This document shows, piece by piece, positions 45,619 to 57,950 of a DNA stretch of 64,000 nucleotides. A program made the position numbers and the translations under genes. Positions within the stretch are counted from its first letter, which is position 1; every line of letters begins with the position of its first letter. Location: NCBI GenBank assembly GCA_037954325.1, contig JBBMNZ010000034.1:7342501-7406500 (forward strand), written 5' to 3'. The notes beneath the pieces are model-generated. The model made no database searches, was not told the DNA's origin, and saw only the letters and a list, made by a program, of their open reading frames with translations. Origin of the DNA: Fistularia commersonii. Taxonomy: Eukaryota; Chordata; Actinopteri; Syngnathiformes; Fistulariidae.

Positions 45619-48600
45619 TTACGACAGCATCTGCCAGATTTTCCCTCGGCGTCCTGATACAAAGACCACCTGCGCTGTCAGTGGCATCCTTAGATTAAAA
45701 GCCTCTTCAATCGGTTCCTGTTCAAGAAGCAAAGAGAGACGGAGTTAAAACGGAATGGAAGAATAACCGCAGCCCTGAGTAGATAGAGCACTCTCTCAAG
45801 TGGGTCTCTCCACATTTATAAAGATTTGCTTCTCTTTCTACAAATGACAGGAAGGTTTGATACACTAGTGTGTGTGTGTGTGTGTGCGTGCGCAACTTCA
45901 ATGTTGTTTTCTAAATTTGGCCACAAAGACCAAAGCATTATAATGAAAAACAAGCATTTTCGAAGCGTGATCTTTCATATTTAAAGGAATGATGAAGGTA
46001 TTCACCATTGACACCCACTTACTGCCTGATGGAGCGGATGTCTTTCCACAGGTGAACACACCAGTGGCTGAAGTGCCGTTTGCTGTCCCGTCTTGAAATT
46101 TCACGTACCACGTTTACGTAAACCCTTTTGCAGCGATTGAAATGTGCAATTGATGACTAATAATGAAGATAGAATGGCAGTAGTGGGGGTGTTTACCTTC
46201 TTTGCTTACTCTCTGGATCATGGAAAATGTGAATGGCCTAAAGTTGGCGTATCTCTTTCTCACTGATTGATCCAAAACGAATATCCGTTACGAGTGTGTA
46301 ATAACTTCCATTGCCCTGACGTTCCCTCTGTCTACCTTCAGTAGGGTTCACAGTCTTGCCGGCGCCGGCTTCCTCCGCCTCCTTTCGGACGCCGCACGCA
46401 GAAAGCAGCACTCGCCCGTCCTTCCCTCCTGGCTGCAGCTCCACAGGGGCAGGTCCAGTCGGCGGCGTCGGCGCCGGCTTGGCCACCAGGTTCGGTGCTG
46501 GTTTTGGTCCCAGCTTGTGAGCCTCGCCGGCTGCTTTCGCGAGGGGCGAAGAGGACTTGGAGGAGAACCACTGCTGCACCAAGTTTGTGGTCAAAGTACT
46601 CACTTGGACGCTTTCCTTCAACTGTGGGCCCAACGGTATCTGCAATTAGAAAGCGAGAGATTTAGATTTGAATTCTGAAAGGCAGAGACTATAGCAGGCA
46701 CATGGGAGCAGGAAGCAAAACATTACATTGCCTTCTTCATTCCTGCGATGGATGCTCATGTTCCTACAGACACATTTATTTTTAAATTCTTATCTGTTTT
46801 TACACAAATAAGCCTAATTTCTCTTCAATTCTGGCCGGTTGTGCCAGCAAAGCAGCAGGTATTACAGATACACACCAAAATTTAAGTGGTCGTCTGTTAT
46901 TAAGACGCTGTGACGCAGAACCTTAATTAAGAAATGAAGCGTTTTTCGATCAAACGGTTAAAATGATTTGAATGTGAACTTCAAATGTCCTCATCGCTTG
47001 GGGAAACTAGACGGACCGGTTTATCCGGGAGTCAGAGGTGTTCCTTGAATTTAACAGTTGGAAATCTGCATCCTGTCAATGGCTGAAGGAAACTACGGTC
47101 TCAGTGAATGCAAATGTTCTTTCCCAGGTCTGTATTTTCGACCGTTTCATCTCCTCCGTCGTCACAATTCGACCCTGAATCCTCTAAATGGTTTTGAAAT
47201 CTTGGGAGACGATTTTGAACGGGATATTTTACAGATGTTTTTCTAGCAGGTTGCTCGTCGTCGTCGGAGGTACCTGCGTGTTCTCCCGGCTGCTGTGGAC
47301 ACGGAGGTGGTTGTCTTTCTGAGGGCTGTCCTCCAGAGCCAGGTTCTGGTACGCCTCCAGCCACTTGAGCTGGCTGTTCTTCTGCATGTAACGGCAGTCC
47401 CCGAACCAGCGCACCACCTCCGGCCTGGGCAGCCCGGTGGCTGAGATCAGTTCGTCGTACTGGGTGGCGTTGGGCCACCGCGTCCGGACGTAGGCCAGTT
47501 TGAGCAGGTGCAGCTGCTCGGCCGTCTTCTTGCCTCGAAGGGTGGTGGTTTTGGGGGAGTGGGTGGCTTTCGGTGCAGAGGACTGAGGCAGTTTGGGGGT
47601 GGAGGACGGGGCGGGGACCGGAGACGAGGCCAGCGTGCAGCTGATATGAATGGGCGTGACGGGGCAATCCGACTCTTCCCCCTCTGCTTTGCCATTGGCC
47701 TCCGTCACCTTCAGCATCTTCAGATTTATTTTAATAGGATTGACCTTTAGTTCTCCCGAACCGTCCTCTTTTTGCCTCTCCTCCGCGTCCAGATCCATCT
47801 CCTCCTCCTCTCTCCGGGCCCGCTCGGCCTCCTCCCTCTTCTTCTCAGCCGCCAGTTTCTTTCTCCTCTCAGAAAACCAGCCGTGAATTTCCCTTCTGGT
47901 CATCTTGGTCTCAAATCGCAGTCTGTCCACCTCCTCTCCCGGGGGTTCGGGTTCCTGGGCAAAGCTGGCCTCTAGTGCTTTTACCTATGAGACAGTTTAT
48001 ATATTACACGGAAGAAATGCGCGGACGGTTCGCAAACTCGGAGGAAACGTTTGGCCTTTACCGCGTTGTATCGTCATTGAAAAGACAATGACGAGCGGTA
48101 CATCGCCATGTTTGTGTTTCTGCGTTTCGGTTAAATCGCCCGCCGTCGGCTCTGAGGGTCACACAAGCCGGCATTAAAAAAAAGGGATTCAAATTCAAGT
48201 ACAGAACCGTCTAAGAAAATTAGAATATTGTGATAAAGCTCTTTATCTTCTGTAATATAATTATAAAAACAAACATGTCATGCATTCTGAATTAATTACA
48301 ACTGAAATATTGCAAGCCTTTTATAAATCTAATATAGCTGATTATGGCTTACATCTTAAGAAAACTCAAAAAAATCCTATATCAAAATATTAGAATATCA
48401 TGAAAAAGTAATTTTCGTTTTTTTAATTGCATTACAGAAGATAAAGAACTTAATCACAATATTCTAATTTTCTGTGACAGTCCTGTATTTCATTTTGTAT
48501 TTTGGAATAAAATGTTTATTAATGAAGAAATGTAAGGAGCACAAGAAATGAAAGCAGCTTTGGATCTTTCTTGTCGGTACAGTGGATCAAACCATCTATC

Positions 48601-51453
48601 GAGAACGTACTGAGTCATTTTCTACCTCCTGAAAACTTTTGGGATGGCCCACAAAAACGAACTGCGGAACCATGACTAACTGGCTCAGAAGGACACAGTC
48701 CAAACAAAATGTCGGCTCTGGGCGAGGCGCTCTTGTGTGAAACCGGCCTCCCGGAGTATTTGAAATGCATAGCTTTCTACGGTGGGAGGGCGGCGGGGGC
48801 TCACCTGGTGGGGTTCTCTCTCTTTGTAGCGGATTGCCGTGAAGTCAGGAGAGGGCGGTCTGGGGGCCCTGCGGGAGGGGGTGGTGGGGGAGGTGGGGGT
48901 GTGCGACGCGGTCGGGCTCAGCGGCGCGGCGCCGTGCTGGTGCGCTTTTGCGCTCGAGTTGCCGCCGCTTTCCGAGAGATCCGCGCCGCTGGCGCCGCCG
49001 CTCCCGGGCGGTGAGACGCCCCCTGCACCTGCCTTCATGTGACCGCCTGTGCCAGAGCGGGAACTTTTGAGGTTGCGATAGTGGTAGCGCCGGTCGCTGA
49101 ACCACTTGCGAACTTCTCGTACGGTGAGTCCGGTCAGGGAAATGAGGCGTTCGACCTCCTCCTGATTGGGGAACTGGCTATTCAGGAAGCTGCCCTTTAG
49201 AGCGCTGAGCTGCTGCTGGGACTTCTTCCCCTTGCAAAAAGTCTGATCCAGGAATGAGTTAATACTCCGGGAGCCAGATGTGCCGCTTGAGGCAGCTGCT
49301 GGAGAGGGGGAGGAACACTTGGAGGCAGGAGAGGAGGCCTCCTCTGTTTTAGCGCTCGGAGAGTCGCACGTATTTGAGTCGACATCTTCCGTGCTCGCGG
49401 TGGTTGTGTTACTTTTGTCCCTCTCACCATCTGCGTCTTGGATCTTCTCCTCGTCGTGGCCTGTTTCGAAGCCGTCCTCCGGACAGTCGTCGTCAGCCAT
49501 CTCTCTGCCATCTGCGTCTATCTCGTCACTCAGTGTGACGCTGGTGTTCGTAGCTTTGCAGATTTCCGTTTTCTTACTGTCACCGTTGCCTTTCGCTGTG
49601 TTCAAAGGGCTGCTTACATTAGTGTGGCTACTTTCGCTGGATGCTGCGCTAACACCGCCGTGTTTACCGTTGACAGAGTTGGCCTGAGCATTATTTACAT
49701 GATTACTGCTTCCTCCGCTAAGGTTGATGACACTGGCTTGGCTACTGGTCACGACAGCGCTTGTTCCTGCACTGCTACTCTTACTACTCTTACTGCTGCT
49801 TATGATGGTGCTCCCTGTACTACTGCTGCCCACGGCCCCCACCGTCATGCTGATGCCTTTGTCCGCCACCAGGGCCGCGGCAGGCCGGGCCTGCATCATG
49901 GGGCGTGCTGCAGCCTGGGGCTTGGGTGTAACGGCCAGGGCCACAGGTGCGCTGCTGACCTGGATGCCGTTAGCCACCACGGGTTGCGTAACAATAACGC
50001 CTCCTTGGCTGACGAGAGAACCCTGCAGGATGTGAGGGATCCCGGTGGTCCCCAGCGAGGCGGGCAATACCGTGATCGTATGTTGAGCTGGACTGGGGTG
50101 ACTCTGGGTCTGGCTTTGTGAACTGGTGGATGCCGTCTGGATGATGGTGTTGAACATCTTCCTCCTGGCCTCTTCGATCTCCTCGGGAGACCAGCTGATC
50201 CCTTGTTTAAGTCTCTGTGCCGTGAACCAGATCTTGATCTGCTCTTCTGGGAACTTTGTTACCACTGTCAGGTAGCAGAGCTCGGCCTTCGTAGGATATG
50301 GGAACTTGCTGAAGGAGGTCTTTAAGAAGGAGGAAGAATCCATGGAGGCACTGTAGGTGGGGATGCTGCTCAAGGGAATCATCACCTTTGAGAAAAGTTT
50401 GGAGAGTGTGAACTGGGAGTTGCACTATAACGTTATCCATCTGTGTCAACCTTTCATAACACTGTCATAAAACACGAGGAAGTTACCTTGGGGAGATTTT
50501 TGGAAGAGGATGAAGAAGAGGAGGCATCTGAGGACGATGTGATAGGAACAGACTGATGGAGGCTTCTGTTCTGAACGACTGAAACGACCTGAAGAAATTC
50601 AAAACGGTAGATTTAGGAACAAACCGGATGAAAGAAGACGCGTAGACAAACGGCAAGCATCTCAACACAGACGTCCAAACTGAGCAACAGGTAAAAAAAA
50701 GCCCGGTACCTGTGTGATGGGGGTCTTGAGCATCGGTAATGCTCCGGAGCCGTTGACTATCTGGATTGCTGAGGGAAGGGTGACCTTGGTGGTTCCATTG
50801 TGGACAATCGTTGGAACGTGGGTGACGGTTCCTGTGGTGGTCTCTCTCCTCTCAGACTCTTTGGAGGTAGAGACGGAGGTCGGGTCTGAGCAGGATTCAT
50901 CGGAGACAGGGTGAGACACCACTATCCTTTTCGGCTCGGATTTGCCCTTCAGCATCCTCATGATTGGCGTTTTGGTGATGGCTATCTCGTTCTCTTTACT
51001 CGTCTCTGTCCCGATCGCCAGATTCTGTTCCACCACCAGCCTTCGATCCCGCTTCCTTAGCTGCAAGTTGGTGTTGAACAAGCTGGGGTGGATCCTGGCA
51101 TTATGCAGGGCCAGGCCCTCAAATTTAGGTGCTGAAAATCCACAGTTCACACATAGGAAGCCGGGGTCTGCGCGAAAGTCCGAGTGCCCGGCGTATACGT
51201 GATCCAAGAACAGGTTCAGGTCGGGGGTTTCGAAGTTGCAAGGCTTACAGGTGTAAGTGCCAGTATTGTCCTTGACAGGGTCCCCCGCCTCGTGTTTGGA
51301 AGACTCCCCTGGTTCGAGAGGACTGTGTCTGCTTCCCCCGGAAATCCTACTTTGACGGGCTAGAAGAGGGCAGTCCTGCTCCGCATCGTCTGAGAGGTGT
51401 ATGACCTTGCTGGGGATCATACAAGGTGTGGTGGACTTCCGTTTGCTGGCCAT
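45619..51453 (-). CDS. zhx3: Zinc fingers and homeoboxes 3, intron-split coding region
   Basis: Nuclear transcriptional repressor of the ZHX family, which dimerises and contacts NF-YA (family knowledge). On minus it starts MASKRKSTTPCMIPSK, almost identical to human ZHX3, with A at -3 and G at +4. Exons: 51453-50710, 50588-50487, 50385-48805, 47984-47274, 46639 to 46336 or 46292, and probably 45717-45619. The first four joins are phase 0. Domains: two C2H2 fingers (CKPCNFE...H...H, CVNCGFS...H...H); HD1 around FPYPTKAELCYLTVV and IKIWFTAQRLKQG; HD2 with VREVRKWFSDRRYHYRNLK; HD3 split by the 48804-47985 intron, with MTRREIHGWFSERRKK; HD4 with PRPEVVRWFGDCRY; and a short degenerate HD5 ending LVQQWFSSK. 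The length of about 1150-1194 residues exceeds human (956), mainly from Ser/Thr-rich and acidic spacers between HD1 and HD2. The C-terminus is uncertain. Confidence 0.93.
48202..48485. mobile_element. Tc1/mariner-type MITE in zhx3 intron
   Basis: A 284-bp element with terminal inverted repeats of about 62 bp (48202-48263 and 48424-48485), differing at about 8 positions and sharing AAAATTAGAATATTGTGAT. Ends are CAG...CTG, flanked by TA on both sides (48200-48201, 48486-48487), the mariner-superfamily target duplication. No ORF. The sequence resembles a widespread vertebrate mariner family. Confidence 0.85.
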
Positions 51454-51606
51454 GATGAGACCACAGGATTCGGTAGGTTTGAAGAGAGAAGGATAAAATG
51501 AGGTCCAGGTTGTTTCTGGTTAACTACAGACCAGGAGGGGAGGGAGGAAGTTGGCATGACATGTCCACAGGTCCATTTGTAGGTCTTGTTAATCTATCAG
51601 GAAATC
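51454..51606 (-). other. zhx3: zhx3 5'UTR part of the first coding exon
   Basis: On minus, an acceptor TTTCCAG at 51607 precedes 153 nt of leader before the ATG at 51453. It would join the CpG-island exon ending at 57591. Confidence 0.6.
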
Positions 51607-54600
51607 CTGGAAATGGAAAAAAAAAAAAACATTCAAATGATTAGTCAGCATACGGTTAGAGACGCCTCCAATTTGCTCAGCAGGTCCAGGTATGAAGTTG
51701 ACGAGGGATGAGGAGCAGCCCGATTTTCCCAACAATTTGATCGAGCTAAATCCTTCAAAAAAAATCAAGTGGCCCAAAATCCAAAAGCTGATCAGCAAAC
51801 AAATCTACAAAAAATATTTTATCTGCACTTTAGATAGTCTGAGCACGCCTCTTGTTTCTGCTTCAGAGCAGAAATTTTCGCGTAATTGCGCTCCTCACCT
51901 GAAACCTGAGGCCGGTCACCTATTGTAACCCAATCACTTCATCCACAAACCATGTTTTAATGCGACTCCTGATAAATGATCACAAATGAACAGTTCCTGA
52001 TTCACATACCCAAACTTCTACATAGACTCACGTTGTCTCAAATGACAACAGTACATGATATTACAATGACAAAATCCATATTTCTTTGTAACAATAAAAA
52101 AATAAAAAACAATGAAAAGTACTACGGTTCAGATGTGCGCGACATCGAGCTCAGCGTGTTTTCTCTTGACTCCATCTATACAAAAATATGTCCAATCATT
52201 CTGAATACTTATGTCTTACTTTTGTTTGAGTGAATTGCCACAGCTGAATAACAGGAAAAATAAAGGTAAAAAAAAAAAAAAGTGAGAAAATAATGCTGCT
52301 CCCGCGTCAATTTAATCATCAACAAAACCAAAAGAAAAAGAAAGTCTTTCTGTGTTCAAGACAAACAAGTCTGTCCAAAATATTTCAAGCGCATAAAAGT
52401 AACTGCGGGTACTGGAAAATGACCAATGTGTGCCAGGAGTGACGCGCTCCTGCCAGCGTGCAAAGGAGTGCGAACATCGACTTATCAGCGATGGTACAAT
52501 GTGGCAGACGTTGAATTTCCTTTGTCAACAGTGAAAGAATGAAACCGCATATGTACGCGTATGTATCCGATCATGATCGCATACATAGGACGATCTCCTG
52601 TTGAATCAAAATGGACTATTTCTTAATTTCCCTCGTTCATACACACTCTTGCAGAGCGCCGTAAGATCCAAATACTCCTACAGACATTCCAACTTGAGAT
52701 TAGATTGCTTAAGATCTATTTGCTACAATCTAGCAGTTGAGCGCAGCATCTCAGGAGGCTTGTTTTCTCACACGGCGGACTGAGCAGTGGATACGTTTGT
52801 GAACGTTTGTGAATTTTCCCTCTACTTCCAGCTCTATTGTGCCCATACAAAATGGCGAAGCTTCCTGTGGAGGAGTTTTCCCCTCCCTCTTTTCTTCGCC
52901 TTCTCCCTCAGGCAGCGAGAGAGTGATGCAGTAATGGAGGACAGCTCTTGGGCAATTACACTCACATTCACTCTGCGCTGACATGACACCTCAAGCACAG
53001 TGCGGCCAAACCTCGCAGCGGCTCACACTACGTACACCCTTACATGGTCCAGCTGCTCCTTCTTCAAAACCATAGTATCCCCTTCATGTGTGCGGAGTGT
53101 GCCAAATCATCAGTCATCAAACCTGCACTTCTCCAGTCAAAAAGAACTTGTTCAGTCACAAAGGGTCTTTCTCTCTCGGTCACACTTCCACACAAACACC
53201 CTTGTACTGCTTCATAAAGGTCATGTATATTAGCTTCGAAGTCCAGTTCACGCTCACACTGCAGGGAGGGCGCGCCTGTATTCTAGTAACTTCACGCAAA
53301 GTTTGAAATACACGAGTGGCTTCTAAGATTGAGATACTGAGTCAAGTTTAGGATAAAAAATTAAATACCTTCCGCTTGAAGTAAATTGGCGTAATTATCT
53401 TTGCCAGTGTTTTTATGCCATAAAAAGTAAAGGTGGTGTAAAGAGTGCAGGGTTTAAGTTTGTTACGGTGAAAAGATGCCCCTTATTCCTTCGTGAACCC
53501 CCTGGAGAGAGTAACTGCCCTTGGCTTGGGCTGCTGTGAACCCCTCCTACTCTCCTGCCATTCAGTTCTGCATCAGGGGGCACTGCTCTGCCAAGGCAGC
53601 CTGGTCACATGACCAACACAAAGGCTTATGGGTGGGCAGTCTCAGCCATCCATTACGTGGTTCCGTTGGGTGTGAGTGGGCAGGCAAAAGGAGAAGAGAG
53701 GGGGAGCGAATGAGAGAGGATGGTGGGGGATGGGCAGCCAGTTTGGGGTGAGGAGGCAAGGGAAAAGGGGTGTTGTGGAGGAAGCACTGAGGTGTTTCAG
53801 TGAGGAATTTTTCTCCCCGATAACCCCCTCCAACCATCGCCGCCCCCCGCAAACCCCCGCTCTCCAACGGCCTCTTCTGAACTACAATCACAGTCCTTCC
53901 CTCCCTGCCTTGCTCCCTCCCCGGTTTCGTTGCTGCAAAGCCTGGAATGTTCCAACCCAACGCTTCAGCCGGTCGACATAACCTGAGGTTCAGTCTTCAC
54001 CTTCCTCATTCGAACCAATTCAACCGACTGAAAACACACTTACGCGCTGTTTGTATTGCTCAATGTTCTTGGAGAGACGGTGCCATAATGGGAGAGTCGC
54101 TTCTCATCATACAAAACACATAACTTGCGCAAACACGCATATGTAAAACGTCGTGCCCGACCAGGTAAAGCAACTGAGCACCCCAAACCTCTTCAGGTGA
54201 GAAGTGAAACAAAGTGAAACATTAAGCAGCGTTCGCAATTCGCCGTGAGTCGATTGGGTAGGTCGCGTCTTGGCAATGCGTGTTTTACATGAGTTGTTGA
54301 CTCACCGGTGTGAGCGCCACAGCTCTAAATCTTTCACTGTCGCGAACATGGCGAGTGACCATGTGGTGATGATGGGTTGGTTATGTGTCAGCATTTGCAT
54401 GTGTGGGTTTCCTATGAGAGAGAGAGTGGAGAAGGGGGGCGGTGGGTGGGTGTGTGTGTGTGTGGGGGGGGTGTTTGTGTGTATGTGGTGTGCGGGGGTG
54501 GATGCCTGCATGCCTGTGTGTGAGGCTTGTTTAGTGCTGTATCAAGGTTGCTATTTTTCTTCTGTGAGAGTCAAGAGATCTCCCAGTGACTTGACAATGT

Positions 54601-55927
54601 TTTTGTCCTCCCGGTTCATAACCCATATTGTCCATTCCATGTCAATGGCTCAGCTCAGCATGACCTCCTTTCATCCTCCAGCCCGACCGTTTTCTACGTC
54701 ACGCTATATCCTTTGAGTATAGGCCAGAATTAGTGCCTACACACCAGAAATCTTACAGTCTGGCTGCATAGCTACACGCCAAATGAGAATTTCATCGAGT
54801 TTTTTTTTTTTTTTTAGCAGTGAATACAGGTGTAATGCTGATAACGTGATAGTGAGGAGAAAAGGTGTTTAGCATAGGCACTTCTTGTTTGCTCACTCTT
54901 GTGCTACGTTACCCCCCCACCCCCACCCAACCATCTCCGTACCCACTGCTTCCCCCCGCTCCCCCTCTCTCTCTCTCGCTCCCTCCCTCCCTCTGTTCCT
55001 TCTCCTCCCTCTCAGCAAGTTTGGCCCAGGGAGACAGGTCGGCGGCACCATTGGTGTGTTACTGTCCCCATGGCAACCACCTCAAACCCCCTCTCCCACC
55101 AGCTCATTTCACTAAAGCACATGCGTGTGGGTAAACACGCACATGGATACTCAGACCAACACACACACCTCCTATGCCACCCGGTTCACCAGTTCTAGTG
55201 GCGCTTGTTTGTTCCACACACCCCTGTGAGTGGTATTTGGAGCGTCCCTGCCCTGCTCCTATTTCAGTGCCTCCCTCACACGGTGTTGATGTCTCCTAGC
55301 TAGGTGTGGTCACTGTCGCTAAGGCCTGCTATTGGCCAGAGCTGATGCCTTCTCTTCCTGTTAGCACAGAGTCCACACATCTGCCGGGGTTACTGCCCCA
55401 CTCCCAGCAGGCTGTGTGTTTGGCCTGCACTGGCCTGAGGGACAGACTCACTACAGGCAATGAAGGAGTGGTTACAAAACCAGCGCTGGAACCCTCCGAG
55501 ATACTACCGTGTAAAGAGAACAGGCGTATGACCTCTACACCCGATAGTATTCGAGTTTATTTCCATTGGATCTGTCCCCAGATGAATTCTTTGCTTTCTT
55601 CCCTGATCTACTGCGCCACAAACGCTCCATCGGTTACCTTGTTAAGTTCCACCTAACAAACTTGCTCCTCTAGCATTCTGTGCATCGGAAGTTTCCTGAC
55701 ATTTCAGTTGATTATGCAATTTTGTTAATGGAAAAAAAAGTGTTGCAACTGTCCTGTCATCTGTGCCTGAGCCCCGATTGCCTTACTCGCAGGTCAGGGA
55801 GCTAACGACTGCATAGGTTGCAAATGGCTGCATCGCTGTGGCCACTGCTGGGGCACACGTTACGAGGTTGCTCAGACGCGAGAGAGAGAGAGACAGAGAG
55901 AGAGAGAGAGCGAGGGAGGGAGAGAGA

Positions 55928-55963
<36 letters not shown>

Positions 55964-57590
55964 AATGGCGGAGCACCATGCTCTGTGCTGTCCAACCTAA
56001 AATGGCTGACATCACAAGCTGTTAACCAGCCAAGCAGAGCAGAGGCTGCTATTGCTGCTGACCCAAACCTGCTTGCTCCGGATGTGTGTGTGGATCACTT
56101 TGCTCTCCCCAAATTCTGAGCAAAAGGCTCTTGACTAGCGGTTGACGTTGAGATGGTTTCTGTGGTCAAACTTGGTAGAGATCTGCAAATACATTGTCAT
56201 TACATTGGTCAACTCAGACAACAGACTGGACTTCAACATGGGATGACATTAATCAAGGACTTACATTGCAAATGAATCCCTGAAGTTATCACTAAGCGCC
56301 TGAAAAGCAACTACGACAACAACTGACGATATGAGCAAACATTCGCGGTTTGATTCTCCTCTCGTATCCGAGGTCCCATTCACCGACTGCATTAGTTGTA
56401 CTTCCATCAATGGAAAAAGCAAGGTATTCAACACATGTCAGGTAATACCTTAAACTGGGGTTTGCAAAGCGAAGGAGAAAAGGGGGTGGGTGCCGGTGAT
56501 GGGGTTGAGTTAGACTTCCCCTTGAGAACGACAGCCATGAGCTCACAGCAGCAGCAGCGGCACACAACACATGGTTGTTATTGTTATTGCAAATACTTAT
56601 TCCAAGAGTAAACAATGTACAAAAGGAGGTAAATGCACTGCAGGATTAGAGGCTTGCTTATGCTTGGGACTTATGGGGACATCAGTCCGGGCACTCTTTT
56701 TAATCCTGGGAGTTACACACTCATGACAACATTGACATGTGAAATCACCGACAACACACTCCTGCAAACTCCTGCTATCTGTCGCTGCAGAACACAGAAT
56801 ACAGCATGCACTCTGCGTGGAGTTCACCCAATTCAACTCCGGGCCACGATCTCCTCTGAGAAATTAAACTAGTTCATGCTAAGCTAGGCTAATTAGCACG
56901 GGGTTCAAAACAAAAACAGTGTTAACTCAAATCACAAGTAATTTTGAAAGCGATTTCACTTCTTCATTCATTCACACCGCGGCAGAGAGCGTGGGAAAAT
57001 ATGACGGGCAGCTGAATTCACACAGCTATTTAGCATTGTTTTTTTTAATATACACATATATATTATTATTAACACACACCGACAACACGTGTGTGCTGCC
57101 GGCATGAAAACAATGCCCCCTCCCATCCCGGACAAACACGAAAAGACAAAACAAATAGCGGTATTCGGCGAGATAACACAAAAGACAGCGGCTGGACTGT
57201 AACGTCAGTCCCTGAGCGGCGCAGCGTCAAACACGACCCGAACGCCGAGCGTGTACATCTTCCGCTCAACTTAGGCGGAGGGAGACCCAACTTGACGGGG
57301 CTCGACCGCAGTACACCTCCGGGAACCCCGGAACCCAACTCGCGGCGGAGGAGCGGACGAGCCCCCAGCCCAAAAAAAAAAAAAAACTACTCTCTCTACC
57401 CCCCCGTCGGCTGTCGCCATTTTAAGCAGGCGACACGCAGCTGGCCAGTACCGACGAGCCGGAGCGCGAATACCCGCTTAAAAAAAAAAAAGAAACAGGT
57501 AAACTGGCTTTTCGAGGCGGTTTGGACAAGTTTTTTGGGAGTCCCAGGTGGAAGGGGGCGCCGGAGACGTGAAGCAGAAATCCCACTCAC
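51607..57590 (-). other. zhx3 intron 1 (about 6 kb)
   Basis: No coding exon recognised on either strand. It holds an A-run near 52267-52280, pyrimidine-rich 54910-55020, a TG-rich stretch near 54450-54510 and a (GA)n tract at 55880-55963. Scattered ATGGCG motifs (52852, 54350, 55965) are YY1-like but isolated. Alternative 5' exons cannot be excluded. Confidence 0.55.
55880..55963 (+). repeat. (GA)n microsatellite with interruptions
   Basis: GA-rich simple repeat with ACAG, CGAGGGAGG and ACAG breaks. The Arg/Glu and Leu/Ser ORFs across it are repeat artefacts. Confidence 0.97.
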
Positions 57591-57950
57591 CTCGCCTGGA
57601 TGGAGCTCATTGTATGCTAGCGCAGGGGCTTTAAAAGTTTACAGTGATGTGGGGGCTTCGGCTGAGCCACTAACTGACGGGGAGGCTCGGGATTCACTGA
57701 TGGCAACTTAATAGGTGGAAGCCCCCGGCGTCCATCCGCTGATAAACCTGACACCGGAGCACGCCTGGTCCGCCGCGGACGCCCCCCTCGGTTCTGCGCT
57801 TGTTTATTTCGAGTGGCTCCCGTTGTTAAAGCAGCCAGCGGAGGGGAGGAAAATACGGCGGACGTACCGAGGGAAGAGGCGGACACGTGACGCAGACGTC
57901 ACCGGCGATGGAGTTGGCGTGAGGGCTCTCGCTCCGCCGAGCGGGAGTGA
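57591..57950 (-). promoter_or_regulatory. zhx3: zhx3 CpG-island promoter and non-coding first exon
   Basis: The CpG-dense region (57100-57950) contains a minus-strand donor, AGGCGAG|GTGAGT, at 57591/57590. A reverse YY1-like GTCGCCATTTT lies at about 57413-57423, inside the start of intron 1. The TSS is not resolved; the island suggests 57.6-57.95 kb. Confidence 0.6.

Noticed and set aside
47101..47667. 188-codon minus-strand ORF
   Set aside because: Out-of-frame shadow of the zhx3 homeodomain 4 exon.
49438..50121. 227-codon plus-strand ORF
   Set aside because: Antisense shadow of the zhx3 homeodomain exon.
55818..56119. Arg/Glu-repeat ORFs
   Set aside because: Translations of the (GA)n repeat.
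57091..57711. 206-codon plus-strand ORF
   Set aside because: Lies in the zhx3 CpG island and contains Lys runs from A homopolymers; stop codons are rare in such GC-rich DNA. No family resemblance.
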